From: Xanthomarina spongicola
GTDB taxonomy: Bacteria; Bacteroidota; Bacteroidia; Flavobacteriales; Flavobacteriaceae
Direction: 5' to 3'
Assembly (NCBI RefSeq): GCF_003148645.1
Contig: NZ_QGGP01000002.1
Coordinates: 105,285-169,284 of the forward strand
DNA length: 64,000 nt
Every line of letters begins with the position of its first letter. Position 1 is the first letter of the stretch. Both the position numbers and the translations under genes were made by a program. Positions 47,484 through 57,108 of the stretch are shown piece by piece. The notes under the pieces were generated by a model, which had not been told where the DNA came from, did no database searches, and was given only the letters and a program-made list of their open reading frames with translations.

Positions 47484-50078
47484 CTATTCTTTAATAAACT
47501 TCCTTATAGTTTTTTTAGTACCTGTCTGAATTTGAATTATATAAATTCCTGTTGTCAAATCTGAAACAGAAACTTCATTATTTGTATTATTAGGTCTTAA
47601 TTCTTTAATTAGCATTCCTAATGCGTTATAGATTTGAATTTTTTCAATAATCTGTTCTGTTTTAATAATCAAATCATCAGCTGTAGGATTCGGGTAAATT
47701 GCAAAATCATCCTTTACAAAACTAACTACACTTAAATTTTCGATTACTTCGGTATGATAATCATTAGTTTCAATAGGGAAATTAAAATCGAAATAAATTT
47801 CTGCATTATTTGTAAAAATATCACCTTCACTCAAAGTTGGCAGAGTCCTAATTTTATATAACACAAACCCATCATTCGTTGCATCATCAAAAGGGAGATT
47901 TACCCCTTCAAAAACAAACTCAATTTGATTGTCTATTATTTTAGTAACAAAATCATGGCTGCCATTTAAAACTTGTAAACTGGACATATTAAATTTTTGA
48001 GTGTCGATAATATTTTTCACAACAATATTTTCAGCAGGAAAGGTTCCAGTGTTTTCAAATCGAATACGATAATGTACATATTCACCAACGTCCTCTAGAA
48101 GAATACTATCACCTTCCAAACATTGAATGTCATTAGGGTCAAAAGAGCCTACTACAGTTTGGTTTAAAATAAAAATATTATCATCTGGATTGGCATCTCC
48201 TACAACGGGGTTTACAGTAGCTGTATAAGTTAAAATATCGTCAATATTTACTGGAAAATCAGGATCAGTTGGTGGATTTACATTAAATGTCACATTCACT
48301 GAAAGTGATTGAAAAGGAGCTAAATCGATAAAATTCCAAGTAAAACTACTTGCATCAGACGTGTCAAAGGGTATATCAGAATCTACATAAGTAACAATAC
48401 TTTCTTGATAAGCTAAATTTAGATCACCACTTAATACCTGATTTCCAACATTATTTATTAGTAGGTTGTAGTCTGCATCAAATCCAGGTCTTGCTGGCGT
48501 TAAAGGGGTTAAGATTACTTGTAAATCATTTACAACAGAATTAGCTGTAAAACAAATATCTTGCATAAATATATCTTGTCCATTTGGAAAACTAATATCA
48601 AAACTTGTTGGAACTACATCAAATAATGCAGGATTTGGTGCAATTGGAGTAATAGTGTAATCGCCAGCTTGAACTGGAATATAATAATACCCTGAACTAT
48701 TAGCAAAACCAGATTCAGTGGTGGTGCCATCGTTAATTGTATAATTCATAAAAGGAACAATTGGATCTGTATTTGTGCATCCATCATTATTAAAATCAAA
48801 TCTACTTTGCCCTTCAATTTCATATATACTCCCTCCTGGTACAAAAGAGCAATAGGTATTTACATTAACATTACTATAGCCATTATTGATTAACCATATT
48901 TGTACATCGCTTAATTGTTCGGCGTCAGTACAAATGTATTCTAAGTTTGGAAGATTGTTAATGTTGATGTTAAAAAGCGACTCCAAACTTCCATTTTTCA
49001 TAAAAACTGATTCTAAATTTGGATTATCATTAAAAGAACCCCAATTTAAATTAATACAATTATTTAAATCTATTTCTGTTAGAAGATTATTTGATAATTG
49101 AATTTGAACAATTTCATTTTCTTCAGCTAAGATTAATGTATCTAATAAGTTGTTATTGACTTGTACTATGGTTGTATTTGGCACTTGAGATAAATCTAGT
49201 GTTGTTAAGAGGTTATCTTCCATTACCAAAGTGAAAAAGAATGGGCAATTTTGTATGTCGAAATTATTAATCATATTTCCTGTAGCACTAATGGACTGTA
49301 GTACTGGTAAATCATGGACTGTTAATGAAGTGATTTGATTGAACGCAATATTTAAATTGCCTAAACTTACAGCACCTGTCACGTCTATAGAGTTTATGTT
49401 ATTTTGCTCTGCAAACATAGTTGATAAACTAGAAAGACCACTTAAGTCTAAACTTGTTATTGCACTGTATTGACAATTTAAATCTTCGAGTGCTATACAG
49501 CCACTTACATTTAAACTCGTCATGAGGTCGTTACTACTACAGGATAAATCTGTAAGGTTGGTTAAATTGCTTACATCTAAGCTTGTCAAATTATCACAGT
49601 AACTAATGTCTAAAAGGTCTAATGCACTTAAACTACTAACGTCAATCGAAGTAAATGGATTGCCAAAAGCCCAGAAAATTTGCAGATTTGATAAACCCGT
49701 GAGGTTTACAGTATTTAAATTATTGTTGCTAAAATTAAGGTATTCTAAATTTGTAAATGCTGTGCCATCAAAAGTGGTTAGGTAGTTTAAATTAACCTCT
49801 AAACGTGTCAGGTTAATAAAATTTTCCAATCCAGTTAGGTCGGTAATATTACTCGAACTTATATCTAGCTCATAAATAACTTGTGCTTCAGAAACGTCTA
49901 TTTCATTGTCAGTATTTGTATCAATAGCCACTGAATTTCCATTACTGTCTAGAGCAACATAAGTAGTAGGACTAGCAGTTAAAAGTTTATTTTTTAGCTC
50001 TAAGTCTGTAAAAGTAATTATTTGAGATTGAATGAAAAATGGAAGAAATAAAAGTAAAATAACGTATAACTTTTTCAT
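47484..50078 (-). CDS. T9SS-secreted leucine-rich-repeat protein
   Basis: 864 residues with a Sec signal (LLFLPFFIQSQ). Residues about 60-400 hold some fifteen irregular 20-22-residue leucine-rich repeats (NLTRLEVNLNYLTTFDG; SLDVSNLTNLTDLSC; LTTLDLSQVPNTTIVQV). Residues 415-500 are an SdrD-B/CarboxypepD-like domain (FDFNNDGCTNTDPIVPF). Residues 510-770 are DUF11/DUF7619-like beta domains (YRIRFENTGTFPAENIVVK, AEIYFDFNFPIETN). The last 75 residues are a type A sorting domain (IYPNPTADDLIIK, TGIYIIQIQTG). It should be a surface or released adhesion/recognition protein. Single gene. Confidence 0.94.
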   Translation of the reverse strand: MKKLYVILLLFLPFFIQSQIITFTDLELKNKLLTASPTTYVALDSNGNSVAIDTNTDNEIDVSEAQVIYELDISSSNITDLTGLENFINLTRLEVNLNYLTTFDGTAFTNLEYLNFSNNNLNTVNLTGLSNLQIFWAFGNPFTSIDVSSLSALDLLDISYCDNLTSLDVSNLTNLTDLSCSSNDLMTSLNVSGCIALEDLNCQYSAITSLDLSGLSSLSTMFAEQNNINSIDVTGAVSLGNLNIAFNQITSLTVHDLPVLQSISATGNMINNFDIQNCPFFFTLVMEDNLLTTLDLSQVPNTTIVQVNNNLLDTLILAEENEIVQIQLSNNLLTEIDLNNCINLNWGSFNDNPNLESVFMKNGSLESLFNININNLPNLEYICTDAEQLSDVQIWLINNGYSNVNVNTYCSFVPGGSIYEIEGQSRFDFNNDGCTNTDPIVPFMNYTINDGTTTESGFANSSGYYYIPVQAGDYTITPIAPNPALFDVVPTSFDISFPNGQDIFMQDICFTANSVVNDLQVILTPLTPARPGFDADYNLLINNVGNQVLSGDLNLAYQESIVTYVDSDIPFDTSDASSFTWNFIDLAPFQSLSVNVTFNVNPPTDPDFPVNIDDILTYTATVNPVVGDANPDDNIFILNQTVVGSFDPNDIQCLEGDSILLEDVGEYVHYRIRFENTGTFPAENIVVKNIIDTQKFNMSSLQVLNGSHDFVTKIIDNQIEFVFEGVNLPFDDATNDGFVLYKIRTLPTLSEGDIFTNNAEIYFDFNFPIETNDYHTEVIENLSVVSFVKDDFAIYPNPTADDLIIKTEQIIEKIQIYNALGMLIKELRPNNTNNEVSVSDLTTGIYIIQIQTGTKKTIRKFIKE

Positions 50079-50277
50079 AATTCTGGATTAATTAAGTTGG
50101 ACTTTGTTTAAGCTTGTAGGAATTTGTTAAAAAAACAAGTTTAGGGTAGACTTAAATATAGTGATTTGCAAAATATTACACAATTAACTATTCTTTTTCT
50201 TTATATATATTAAACAACTAAAAGCTAAGAAATCCTGAAAAAAAGTTAAATAATTTAAAAAGCTAGAATAACATATC

Positions 50278-52779
50278 TTAAAAAATAAACCTAGCAGATA
50301 GGTTGGGAGTGAAGTTAAGTGACATTTCATTTGTCTCAATTACAGATCCGTTATCTATAGTATAATACTTATTGATTACATTTTCTGTTCCTAATACGTT
50401 CCACAAAGAACCTCCAAACTGTCCTTTAATTTTTCTGTTAATATCTATCATATATAAAGCTGAAACATCTACTCTGTAATAAGAGTCTAATCTTGATGAG
50501 TTTGTAGATTGATAATTTATCTCATTATTTACTATTTCGTTGCCTTCTACTGGTTCTGTAATAGGCTTTCCTGTATGCCAATTTAAACCCAAAGAAAATT
50601 TAAAATCACCTTTTATATATGAAGAACCAAACGTAGCAGCATGAGTAGTATCATAATTACTTGGAAAAGGATTTTGATTAATAGAGTTAAATGAGTAATT
50701 GTTATCCATATAGGAATAACTTAACCATATATTATAATTTGGGAACGACTTTCTAAGTAGTAAATCTAAACCATATACTGTGTTTGTTCCACTTGATTTT
50801 TCAAATTGAAATTGGTCTGTAAAACCTTGACTTTGAGTTGTAATTCCTTTTACGAATTTATAATAAAATTCTGAGCTTATTAGGTAATTGTTTTTAGAAT
50901 AATTGATTCCAAAAGAACCCTTTTTGCTTTGGATTATTGGAATAGTATTGTTATTAGATAACTGCCAACGTCTTTTTTCAACTCCTAAAAAGTCGTTTTG
51001 GAAATTAATAATTTGCGAGGTGTTTTGACTCTTGAATTCACCTAAAATTTCAATAGTAAAATGATTCCAGAAACCATGGGTAAAACTTAAACGAGGTTCA
51101 ATAAGGCTCTTTTTAAATTTATTAATATAGTTATATCGAACACCAAAATTAATATGTGTTTGGTTATTAGGGCTACTATAAGATAATTCTGAAAATATGC
51201 CATTAGTTCTTAAAACTTCTGAAATTAATAATCTATAGACAGGATTGTCAACATCATCTAAATTAGTAATTTCGGTTTCAACAAACTGGTAGCCCAAGTT
51301 TAGTTTTATAGATTTGTTTATCTTGTAATTGCCTTGCAATTTAAAACTAGATTCAGATATTTGATTTTCTTGTAAGTACCTTTGGTCTTCTAATATATTG
51401 GCGTTTGTGGCTTGTAATTTATAATCAGTTTCATAAAACTCAAAAGTTGTATGTAATTTTTCATTCCATAAACGTTTATAGAAAACAGAACCTGCAATGC
51501 TGTTTTGGGTTAATTTACTCTCCTTAGATCTTTCTAAATCATCAATAATTGTATTTTCATCAAACACCAGTTTGTTTGAAGCATTTATAAAATTAATACG
51601 TAGTTTATCTTTTTTACTAATTTCATATAGCCAGCGCAATGAGAAATCATAAAAATCGAATTCTTCATTGGTATTTAAGACATTTGAGGTGTTGTTTTCA
51701 AAATCTGGATCTTGAGTAATTCTTTCAAAATACCTGTTAAATGTTGGTGTTTCTGTGAAATCGCTTAAAGATTTTCTAGCTGCTATTTCAACCGATGAAT
51801 TGTCGCTAATTTTTAAGTTTAAATATCCATTTAAATCTATTAAGTTAAAACCAATACTACCTGTAGTTTTTGTGTTTAGTTTAGTGTCTGTGTTCATCGA
51901 TATAGTTCCAGAAACTCCATCTGTAAAGGAAGCATTTGTACCATTTTTTATTAATAGCACATCTTTTGTAATTTGTGGATTGTATAAAGAAATGAGACCG
52001 AAGAAATGTCCTGATTGATACATTTTTATGCCATCCCAAAGTATGAGATTTTGATCGTTAGAACCTCCTCTAATATTGATGTTAGACACAGTCTCATCGA
52101 CACTTAAAATGCCAGGAAATGCTTGAATAGACTGCAAAACATCTGTATCAATTAATCCTGGTAGAATGTCGAATTTAGCAAAGTCTATTTCATAAGAGCC
52201 TAGATTCGTTTTAGTAATTCCGGTAGTAATATAGTTTGTTAGGAAAACTTCTGATAAGGACTCAATATTTTGTTCTAGAAAAATATCCCTACAAGTTGAT
52301 TTTTGATTATTTTCAAAAAAAATATTAATTGTATTGTATCCTAATGAACGAATAATTAACCTGTCATTAGTATTTTTTACCTCTATTTCAAAATAGCCAG
52401 TTTCATCGCTTACAGTTCCTGAATTTTTTGTTTGAATTGTTGCCTGTTCAATTGGTAAATTACCTTCTTTGCTTTTTATATAACCACAAAATAACCTTAA
52501 AGGTTTGGTAATAATTACAATCCCATTTTCTGAATCATTGAATTTTAAATCTGTATTATTCTCTAGATATAATAATACGTCCGATAACGTTAAAGAGGCT
52601 TCTGGTGAAGTGATAAACACATTTTCAATATTCTCTGGAGCATAATTAAACTGAACGTTGTATTTGTTTTCTAAATCTTTAAGAATTATGGAAAGAGAAT
52701 CTTTTTCTTGAGCCATAACATGATATGAAAGCCCAAAAACAAAATAAATGAATAAAACAATTCTAGTTTTCCATCTCAT
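50278..52779 (-). CDS. TonB-dependent receptor with STN and plug domains (FecA-like signalling type)
   Basis: 833 residues. After the signal (YFVFGLSYHVMAQ) comes a secretin/TonB N-terminal (STN) domain at about 25-95 (LSIILKDLENKYNVQFNYAP), then a CarboxypepD_reg-like domain (GYIKSKEGNLPIEQATIQT), a plug (IQAFPGILSVDETVSNINIRGGSND) and a 22-strand-type barrel ending in FTPNLSARFIF with a C-terminal Phe. The STN domain marks it as a transducing receptor that signals to the FecR-like protein encoded just upstream (17 bp overlap). No SusD partner is adjacent, so the ligand may be a metal chelate, peptide or other small molecule. Confidence 0.93.
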   Translation of the reverse strand: MRWKTRIVLFIYFVFGLSYHVMAQEKDSLSIILKDLENKYNVQFNYAPENIENVFITSPEASLTLSDVLLYLENNTDLKFNDSENGIVIITKPLRLFCGYIKSKEGNLPIEQATIQTKNSGTVSDETGYFEIEVKNTNDRLIIRSLGYNTINIFFENNQKSTCRDIFLEQNIESLSEVFLTNYITTGITKTNLGSYEIDFAKFDILPGLIDTDVLQSIQAFPGILSVDETVSNINIRGGSNDQNLILWDGIKMYQSGHFFGLISLYNPQITKDVLLIKNGTNASFTDGVSGTISMNTDTKLNTKTTGSIGFNLIDLNGYLNLKISDNSSVEIAARKSLSDFTETPTFNRYFERITQDPDFENNTSNVLNTNEEFDFYDFSLRWLYEISKKDKLRINFINASNKLVFDENTIIDDLERSKESKLTQNSIAGSVFYKRLWNEKLHTTFEFYETDYKLQATNANILEDQRYLQENQISESSFKLQGNYKINKSIKLNLGYQFVETEITNLDDVDNPVYRLLISEVLRTNGIFSELSYSSPNNQTHINFGVRYNYINKFKKSLIEPRLSFTHGFWNHFTIEILGEFKSQNTSQIINFQNDFLGVEKRRWQLSNNNTIPIIQSKKGSFGINYSKNNYLISSEFYYKFVKGITTQSQGFTDQFQFEKSSGTNTVYGLDLLLRKSFPNYNIWLSYSYMDNNYSFNSINQNPFPSNYDTTHAATFGSSYIKGDFKFSLGLNWHTGKPITEPVEGNEIVNNEINYQSTNSSRLDSYYRVDVSALYMIDINRKIKGQFGGSLWNVLGTENVINKYYTIDNGSVIETNEMSLNFTPNLSARFIF

Positions 52780-53674
52780 ATATTACAACGCTGTTTTTTG
52801 AACTCCATTTATAAGATAAATTCATAGGCTTTGTAATAGATAGAAGGGCATTTTCTAAGTTGATATGTGTGAAAGCGCCAGAAAACAAACGCTTTAAATC
52901 TATATTATCAGTTGTAATTTGAATGTTATATTGTCTTTCCAACTCTCCAAGGACATCACTAAACTCAATGTTTTCAAAATTACTTTTGTTGTTTGACCAA
53001 TTTGGAGAATCTAAATCTGTTTGACCTTCACTAAAGCGACCTTTGTAAATTTTAAACGTATTTCCTGCAATAAGTTGTCTGATAATAGTATCGGATTTTA
53101 CTTTTACTATCCCTTCAAAACAATGCACTTCGAAATAATCTTCTCGATTTTTCACATTAAATTCTGTGCCAACAACTGTTACTGTTCCTATTGTTGTAAC
53201 AACATTAAAGGTTTTTCCTTTTGCGACTTTAAAATATGCTTCTCCATTTAAATTTAAGTTCCTGTTTTCATCCCAATTCTTTTCTTTATATTTTAAGGAT
53301 GATAATGCGTTTAAAGTAACCTGAGAATGGTCTGGCAACTCAATAGTTGTTTTTTCTGCTATTTGAGTATTGATTGTAGTTGTTGAATTAAAGAAAAAAG
53401 AAAAGTATACACCAAGAGCAACAACAAGTATAGCAGCAATACGCAGATATGGTTTGTACCAATTAGTGTTTAATTTAGTAGTCTCTCGATTTTGATAATC
53501 TTTTTTAAATGCTTCAAAATCTTTAATATTAGTATGATCGGAAGCTTTAAAAAACTGAGCACTATCAATAATTTTTTGATTCAATGCAAAATCTTCCTGA
53601 TTAGAAAAAAGGGCTTTTTCAGATTCAGTTAATTCATTATTTAACCATTTTTTTAATAAGTCATCTTGTTCCAT
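52763..53674 (-). CDS. FecR-family anti-sigma factor
   Basis: 303 residues from the ATG at 53674 (MEQDDLLKKWLNNELTESE), which fits the family start; the frame is open nine codons further. The N-terminal helical part binds sigma, one membrane helix lies near residues 80-100 (YLRIAAILVVALGVYFSFFF), then the FecR domain (TTIELPDHSQVTLNALSSLKY; FNVVTTIGTVTVVGTEFNV) and a C-terminal DUF4974 domain (FSDVLGELERQYNIQI). It relays receptor occupancy to the ECF sigma factor encoded 48 bp upstream. The end overlaps the receptor gene. Confidence 0.93.
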   Translation of the reverse strand: MEQDDLLKKWLNNELTESEKALFSNQEDFALNQKIIDSAQFFKASDHTNIKDFEAFKKDYQNRETTKLNTNWYKPYLRIAAILVVALGVYFSFFFNSTTTINTQIAEKTTIELPDHSQVTLNALSSLKYKEKNWDENRNLNLNGEAYFKVAKGKTFNVVTTIGTVTVVGTEFNVKNREDYFEVHCFEGIVKVKSDTIIRQLIAGNTFKIYKGRFSEGQTDLDSPNWSNNKSNFENIEFSDVLGELERQYNIQITTDNIDLKRLFSGAFTHINLENALLSITKPMNLSYKWSSKNSVVIYEMEN

Positions 53675-53722
53675 TAATTCACTCTCTTTTATATATAACA
53701 ACTTACTTTTAAAAAATCCTGA

Positions 53723-54247
53723 TTACTTAATAGAAAAATTTTCCAGTTCAGATTTTAAAATCTTAAAAGCACTATATATCCTATATTCTATAACCTTTTT
53801 GGTAACACCTAGCATATCGGCAATTTCACTATGTTTTTTTCCATCAACCTTGTTTAATAAAAAAGCAACCCGTTGTTCTTCGCTTAAATTTTCTAAAACT
53901 TTCTTATAACTTTCTAAATATTGGTCCTTTTCAATTAAAAACTCAGGTGTTTCATAATCGTGCTGACTGTGATTTATTTGTTGATATTTTAAAACTACTT
54001 TTTGATGCTTGATTTCGTTTAGCATTAAATTGTTTGCCACTTTAAAAAGGTATGCTTTGGCTTTACTTATAGTAACTTTTTTACAATTATCCCATAATTT
54101 AATAAAAGCATCCTGAGCTTTATCGCTTGGGTTATATTGGTCACCATATTTATAATATAAATAATTGTTCAAGTCTTTTACATGTGTGTTATATACATGT
54201 TGAAAGACTATTTCTTGACAAATATTTTCTTTTGATTCTTGATTCAA
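53723..54247 (-). CDS. ECF-type RNA polymerase sigma factor
   Basis: 174 residues. Region 2 reads PSDKAQDAFIKLWDNCKKV and AKAYLFKVANNLMLNEIKHQ; region 4 reads LSEEQRVAFLLNKVDGKKHSEIADMLGVTK, a helix-turn-helix. This is the FecI-like type paired with FecR and a TonB receptor. The start appears to be a TTG at 54247 as there is no ATG in the first 100 codons that would leave region 2 intact. It likely drives the receptor gene and possibly nearby genes, including the divergent lipoprotein genes. Confidence 0.93.
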   Translation of the reverse strand: MNQESKENICQEIVFQHVYNTHVKDLNNYLYYKYGDQYNPSDKAQDAFIKLWDNCKKVTISKAKAYLFKVANNLMLNEIKHQKVVLKYQQINHSQHDYETPEFLIEKDQYLESYKKVLENLSEEQRVAFLLNKVDGKKHSEIADMLGVTKKVIEYRIYSAFKILKSELENFSIK

Positions 54248-54398
54248 AAATGTTGGTTTAATTTTTAAAGTTAAAAATAAACAGCTTACAATTTAAAAGA
54301 TTAAGAATTATATTTTATTTTTTTTAAAAAAAGTAATTTTTTTTCAGGAGTTTTTAAAAGTAAGTTGTTTTATAAATAGAAAGGCAAAAAGTATAAAG

Positions 54399-55469
54399 AT
54401 GAAAGAGTTAAAAATTTTATTATTACACCTAATAATTGCTTCTAGCATATTAAGCTGTAGAACTGAAGAATCTGAGTTAATTGAGACACCTACAGAAGAC
54501 ACAATTAAAACAAATTCTTTAATTGCCAACCTAATGAAGCGAACTACCTCTAATGATGGTTCGGTTGATAATATTATAGATTATGCCAATTGTTTTACAG
54601 TTAAGTTACCAATATCTGTAACTGCAAATGGTGTTCAATTAACAATATATACAGCAAATGATTACGATGACATTGAGTTTATTTTTGATGAATTCGATGA
54701 TGATAACGACACCATTATTATTAGCTATCCAATTACAATTATTTTAGAAGATTATTCAGAAGTTAGTATATCTAATAGCACAGAATTATTGAGTTATTCA
54801 AGTAATTGTCATGGAGAGAATGTCTTGGACGATGATATTGAATGTTTAGACTTTATATACCCAATTAGTGCTTCTGTTTTCAATATAAACAATGAATTAA
54901 TTGACACAATTTATCTCAATAATGATAATGAATTGTATCATTTTATAGATCAAATAGACTTAAACGATATAGTTACTTTAAATTTCCCAATATCGGTTGT
55001 TCTTTATGATGATTCTCAATTAACACTTAATAGTTTAATCGAATTAGAAACAACCATTATAAATTTCACTAATACTTGCGATGAGGATGATGATTATGAT
55101 TACAATGATGATGATTGTGATAATTGTACACCTGTAGAATTAGAATCCTTTTTAACCAGTTGTTCAAATTGGACAGTAGATAAGTTAGAACGAAGTGGAA
55201 ATGATTATGATGATTTATATGATAATTATTTTTTCAACTTTTATAATGATGGTTCTATAGTAGTAGATTATCCTGGAGGTACAGATTATGGTACATGGAT
55301 AACTTCTGGTACAGGAAATAACATAGAAGTTGTTATTAACATTCCAGATTTACCATACTGTAATAATAATTGGATTCTTCATGAAATTGAAGAACGAACA
55401 GGAGAAACCAAAATCGATTTGAGAGTAGGTGGAGACGACCGTTTACGCTATGAAAGTACTTGTAACTAA
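54399..55469 (+). CDS. Acidic lipoprotein with duplicated domain, hypothetical
   Basis: 356 residues. Lipoprotein signal ends SILSC. Two copies of a roughly 90-residue beta domain follow: FTVKLPISVTANGVQLTIYT...SYPITIILEDYSEVSI...SSNC (about 65-145) and DFIYPISASVFNINNELIDT...NFPISVVLYDDSQLTL...TNTC (about 155-230). An Asp-rich linker (CDEDDDYDYNDDDCDNC) leads to a C-terminal lipocalin-like domain (CSNWTVDKLERSGNDYDD...YGTWITSG). The repeated LPI-V-L-D pattern is seen in other Bacteroidota lipoproteins, function unknown. The acidic runs may bind Ca2+. Divergent from the ECF sigma gene across 151 bp. Confidence 0.75.
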   Translation: MKELKILLLHLIIASSILSCRTEESELIETPTEDTIKTNSLIANLMKRTTSNDGSVDNIIDYANCFTVKLPISVTANGVQLTIYTANDYDDIEFIFDEFDDDNDTIIISYPITIILEDYSEVSISNSTELLSYSSNCHGENVLDDDIECLDFIYPISASVFNINNELIDTIYLNNDNELYHFIDQIDLNDIVTLNFPISVVLYDDSQLTLNSLIELETTIINFTNTCDEDDDYDYNDDDCDNCTPVELESFLTSCSNWTVDKLERSGNDYDDLYDNYFFNFYNDGSIVVDYPGGTDYGTWITSGTGNNIEVVINIPDLPYCNNNWILHEIEERTGETKIDLRVGGDDRLRYESTCN

Positions 55470-55498
55470 ATATAAATAATCAATTAAAAACGAAAATT

Positions 55499-55975
55499 AT
55501 GAAAGCAAATTTTTCACATGGATTAATACTTATGCTTAGTGTTTTTCTACTATCGTCCACTTGTTCAAGCGATGACGACGATGGGACACCAAATGATAAT
55601 AGTGGACAAATCCAGCAAATAATGGTTGAAGCACAATCTGGAACCTGGAGAATATCAAGCTATATAGATTCTGGACAAGATGAAACAAGCGATTTTTCAG
55701 GCTATAACTTCTTGTTTGATTCTAATGGCACCTTAACGGCTACTAAAGACGATTTATCCCGAACAGGATCATGGTCTGTAACAGATAGTAATAGTAACGA
55801 TGATAGTAGCGACGATATAGATTTCAATATTTTCTTTAATGTTCCTGAAACAGATGTTTTTGAAGACTTAAACGATGATTGGGATATTCTTTCTCATTCA
55901 GATACCATGATAAAATTACGTGATGTAAGTGGTGGTAATGGTGGCACAGACACGCTTACATTCGAACGAAACTAA
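55499..55975 (+). CDS. Small acidic lipoprotein with lipocalin-like domain
   Basis: 158 residues. Signal ends LSSTC and is followed by an acidic tether (SSDDDDGTPNDN). The body (GTWRISSYIDSGQDETSDFSG, YNFLFDSNGTLTAT, TGSWSVTD) matches the layout of the C-terminal domain of the preceding lipoprotein: W-x-(I/V) start, NYxFxFxxxG, G(T/S)W. The two are likely paralogous or duplicated parts. Gap to the previous gene is 29 bp. Function unknown; a lipocalin or membrane-held ligand-binding role is possible. Confidence 0.75.
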   Translation: MKANFSHGLILMLSVFLLSSTCSSDDDDGTPNDNSGQIQQIMVEAQSGTWRISSYIDSGQDETSDFSGYNFLFDSNGTLTATKDDLSRTGSWSVTDSNSNDDSSDDIDFNIFFNVPETDVFEDLNDDWDILSHSDTMIKLRDVSGGNGGTDTLTFERN

Positions 55976-56089
55976 AATTGAGAAAGAAAAAGTTTTAGTA
56001 ACTCCAAATCTTTTGCCCTAAATCTAGTTAATAGCAAAACTGCTTCAGTTTGGAAGCAAGCTGAAGTAGTTATTACAATAAACGAAATT

Positions 56090-56467
56090 ATGCGCAAAAA
56101 AATAATCATAATATGTCTAATTCTTGTTGCTATTGTAGCATACAAATATGTTTATAAAAGTCATCGAGATATTGCAACAGAGTCTGCAAGCTATAAAACA
56201 TCAGCAATAGATTTATCTAAAGAGTTTCAAATCAACTCTAAAGATTCAGAAGCTAAATACTTAGACAATACCATTCAAATATCTGGACAGGTTTCAGAAG
56301 TTGATGGTTTATCAATAACACTAGATGATAAAGTTTTTTGTCAGTTTACAGAACCTCAAGAGAAGATATTTAAATTAAAAGAAAAAGTAAAAATTAAGGG
56401 ACGCTTTATAGGCTATGACGATTTGTTAGAGCAAGTTAAAATAGACCAATGTTTTATTATTAATTAA
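56090..56467 (+). CDS. OB-fold (tRNA_anti-like) membrane-anchored protein
   Basis: 125 residues. One N-terminal membrane helix (IIIICLILVAIVAYKYVY), then a linker and a small beta-barrel: YLDNTIQISGQVSEVDGLSITLDDKVFCQF and VKIKGRFIGYDDLLEQVKIDQC. This fits the tRNA_anti-like family, OB-fold proteins common in Bacteroidota that need not bind RNA. The gene starts 15 bp before the cupredoxin gene on the same strand and may be the first gene of that run. Confidence 0.82.
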   Translation: MRKKIIIICLILVAIVAYKYVYKSHRDIATESASYKTSAIDLSKEFQINSKDSEAKYLDNTIQISGQVSEVDGLSITLDDKVFCQFTEPQEKIFKLKEKVKIKGRFIGYDDLLEQVKIDQCFIIN

Positions 56468-56482
56468 TTAAATCACACTATT

Positions 56483-57076
56483 ATGAAAACAAAGTTACTA
56501 ATGATGCTATTCTTTGGAATATGCAGTTTGCAAGCACAAACGACCCATGATTTAATTTGGGAGAGAAATTTTACGAGTCCAGAATCAGATTTAACCATTG
56601 AAACAGGTGATACTGTTAGATGGACTTGGACAGATGATTTGCCACATACAGTTGAAAACGACGCTGGAAGCACAGAAACATTTAACAGTGGAACTATAAC
56701 AGGTTTAAATGAGGTTTATACATATACATTTACGGTAGAAGGAGTAAACCCATATTTATGTGGAATTCATGGAGCAGGTAATATGTCTGGAATAATAACT
56801 GTTGTAGATCAATTATCTGTTGATGAGTTTGATTCTTCAAGCTTAATCATGTTTCCAAATCCTGTAATTACAGAATTACAAATAAAACTACCACAAAATA
56901 TGAGTGAAGGAACCATTACGTTTTTCGATTTAACTGGAAAACAAGTTTTAAATCAGCTTATTAATAGTGGTATTAAGGAATTGTCTATAGATGTTTCTCA
57001 ATTAAAATCTGGTATGTATTTTATAAAGTATCAATTTGGAGAAATATTAGAAACTAGAAAATTAATAATTAAGTAA
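56483..57076 (+). CDS. T9SS-exported cupredoxin (plastocyanin-like)
   Basis: 197 residues. After the signal (MLFFGICSLQAQ), residues 22-110 form a plastocyanin/azurin-type fold with a full type 1 copper set: H55 (LPHTVEN), then C93, H96 and M101 in YLCGIHGAGNMSG. Residues about 120-197 are a type A T9SS sorting domain (FPNPVITELQIKL; LKSGMYFIKYQFG). It should be a surface- or outer-membrane-attached electron carrier. It is followed by a DUF5777 barrel gene (32 bp) and a cytochrome lipoprotein gene. Confidence 0.93.
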   Translation: MKTKLLMMLFFGICSLQAQTTHDLIWERNFTSPESDLTIETGDTVRWTWTDDLPHTVENDAGSTETFNSGTITGLNEVYTYTFTVEGVNPYLCGIHGAGNMSGIITVVDQLSVDEFDSSSLIMFPNPVITELQIKLPQNMSEGTITFFDLTGKQVLNQLINSGIKELSIDVSQLKSGMYFIKYQFGEILETRKLIIK

Positions 57077-57108
57077 ATCTTATCGGTATCAATTTTCAAA
57101 AGATAATT

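Noticed and set aside
48886..49900. Repeat array resembling CRISPR at DNA level
   Set aside because: The irregular repeats are codons of leucine-rich repeats in a secreted protein; spacing and sequence vary and no cas genes are present.
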